Assembly: GCA_902795715.1 (NCBI GenBank) | Contig: CADBME010000111.1 | Location: 1-5,307 of the forward strand | Reading direction: 5' to 3' | Source of the DNA: an uncultured Lachnospiraceae bacterium | GTDB lineage: Bacteria > Bacillota_A > Clostridia > Lachnospirales > Lachnospiraceae | DNA: 5,307 bases | Shown: positions 4,794-5,307 of the stretch, one piece after another | Position numbering within the stretch: position 1 is the first letter of the stretch | Layout: every line of letters starts with the position of its first letter | Made by a program: the position numbers and the translations under genes | The notes under the pieces: model-generated | What the model was told of the DNA's origin: nothing | Databases searched by the model: none | The model's input: only the letters and a program-made list of their open reading frames with translations

Positions 4794-5192
4794 ATGGCAA
4801 AAATAGGTGTAGTATTGGTATCTCACAGTGAGGACATTGCAAATGGACTGAGAGACCTGGTTAATGAGATGAATGACGGTTCTGTTCCGGTAGTTGCAGC
4901 CGGCGGAGCAGATGGCGGAAGAATCGGTACCAGCGCCATTAAGATTCAGGAGGCCATTGAGTCCATCGAAGATTGTGACCATATCCTGATTTATGCAGAT
5001 CTTGGAAGTTCCATCTTAAGTGCTGAGACAGCCCTTGACCTGGTGGATGAGGATCTGGCGGACAAATGCAGGCTGGTTGATTGCCCAATCGTTGAAGGGG
5101 CTCTGGCCGGGGTGATCATGGCAGCCGGAAGCGGAGATGTGGATACCGCGATCCAGGCTTCCGAAGAGGCAAGAGGCGCCCTGAAATTATAG
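4794..5192 (+). CDS. dhaM: DhaM-type phosphocarrier (PTS EIIA-like subunit of a dihydroxyacetone-type kinase)
   Basis: The 132-residue protein starts at an ATG five bases after AAGGAGG. Seen: the N-terminal strand GVVLVSHS carries H11, the phosphorylated histidine of this fold; GGADGGRIGTSAIKIQEAI (38-56) and ILIYADLGSS are DhaM hallmarks; VDCPIVEGALAG is the conserved strand near the active site. Known: DhaM takes phosphate from HPr and rephosphorylates ADP held in DhaL, while DhaK binds the ketose covalently through a histidine. Single-domain DhaM is usual in Firmicutes; the E. coli protein is larger, with added HPr-like and EI-like domains. No dhaK or dhaL lies in the window; they may follow to the right. 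Given the TIM-like and aldolase neighbours, the kinase may act on dihydroxyacetone or a related ketose such as erythrulose. That last point is inference. Confidence 0.93.
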   Translation: MAKIGVVLVSHSEDIANGLRDLVNEMNDGSVPVVAAGGADGGRIGTSAIKIQEAIESIEDCDHILIYADLGSSILSAETALDLVDEDLADKCRLVDCPIVEGALAGVIMAAGSGDVDTAIQASEEARGALKL

Positions 5193-5193
5193 G

Positions 5194-5228
5194 AATCCCT
5201 GTGTTTACAGGACGGACAAATCGGGATT
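5194..5228 (+). other. Alternative hairpins after dhaM
   Basis: Just past the stop codon, CCTGT (5198-5202) can pair with ACAGG (5207-5211), or AATCCC (5194-5199) with GGGATT (5223-5228). Neither is followed by a U-run, so this is not a clear terminator and dhaM transcripts may continue. Confidence 0.3.
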
Positions 5229-5243
5229 GAAAGGACTTATAAG

Positions 5244-5272
5244 TTGACATTCCTGCCTGATAATATTACAAT
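5244..5272 (+). promoter_or_regulatory. Strong promoter for a gene beyond the right edge
   Basis: TTGACA (5244-5249) and TACAAT (5267-5272) are exactly 17 bp apart, so transcription starts near 5279. The last bases hold ACAAAAC twice, 20 bp apart (5281-5287 and 5301-5307), and TACA/TGTA arms at 5289-5301, which could be part of an operator. The gene it serves is not in the window. Confidence 0.65.
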
Positions 5273-5307
5273 GAAACCAGACAAAACTTACAAAAAATGT
5301 ACAAAAC

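Noticed and set aside
4591..4982. Minus-strand open frames across the dhaM leader and the start of dhaM
   Set aside because: They are antisense to dhaM or cover hairpin-rich spacer, with no start signals or family motifs.

Overview
The window looks like a chromosomal carbohydrate-metabolism locus from a low-to-moderate GC Gram-positive bacterium. Its strong AAGGAGG-type ribosome binding sites, AT-rich spacers, textbook sigma-A promoters (TTGACA-17-TATAAT), U-tailed terminators and protein style fit Clostridia, probably Lachnospiraceae. The exact taxon cannot be read from the sequence. There is no mobile element, CRISPR array, tRNA or rRNA.

Layout from left to right: (1) positions 1-531, minus strand, the first 177 residues of an aldo/keto reductase that runs off the left edge; (2) positions 532-970, a divergent AT-rich regulatory region with a promoter and operator for the reductase and a likely activator-type promoter for the aldolases; (3) positions 971-2505, plus strand, a two-gene operon of diverged deoxyribose-phosphate-aldolase-like (DERA/DeoC) paralogues closed by a strong terminator at 2579; (4) positions 2628-3664, plus strand, a GntR/HutC-type (UTRA) regulator with its own consensus promoter, an operator at the transcription start and its own terminator; (5) positions 3732-4430, minus strand, a short archaeal-type triose-phosphate-isomerase paralogue; (6) positions 4431-4793, a divergent regulatory region rich in inverted repeats; (7) positions 4794-5192, plus strand, a one-domain DhaM phosphocarrier; (8) positions 5193-5307, a further strong promoter for a gene beyond the right edge.

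How the genes may fit together (inference): DhaM-type proteins pass PTS phosphate to a DhaK/DhaL kinase that phosphorylates small ketoses such as dihydroxyacetone. The TIM-like protein could isomerise the resulting ketose phosphate, and the DERA-like aldolases could cleave or build a carbon-carbon bond in it. Both aldolases keep the Asp and two Lys of DERA chemistry, but the phosphate-binding loops have changed, so the substrate is probably not 2-deoxyribose 5-phosphate. A GTATA-N5/6-CTATA sequence occurs at the gntR promoter, at the reductase promoter and in the TIM leader, which suggests one small regulon under the local GntR protein. The most interesting possibility is an uncharacterised short-chain sugar or sugar-alcohol pathway; the sequence alone does not name its substrate.
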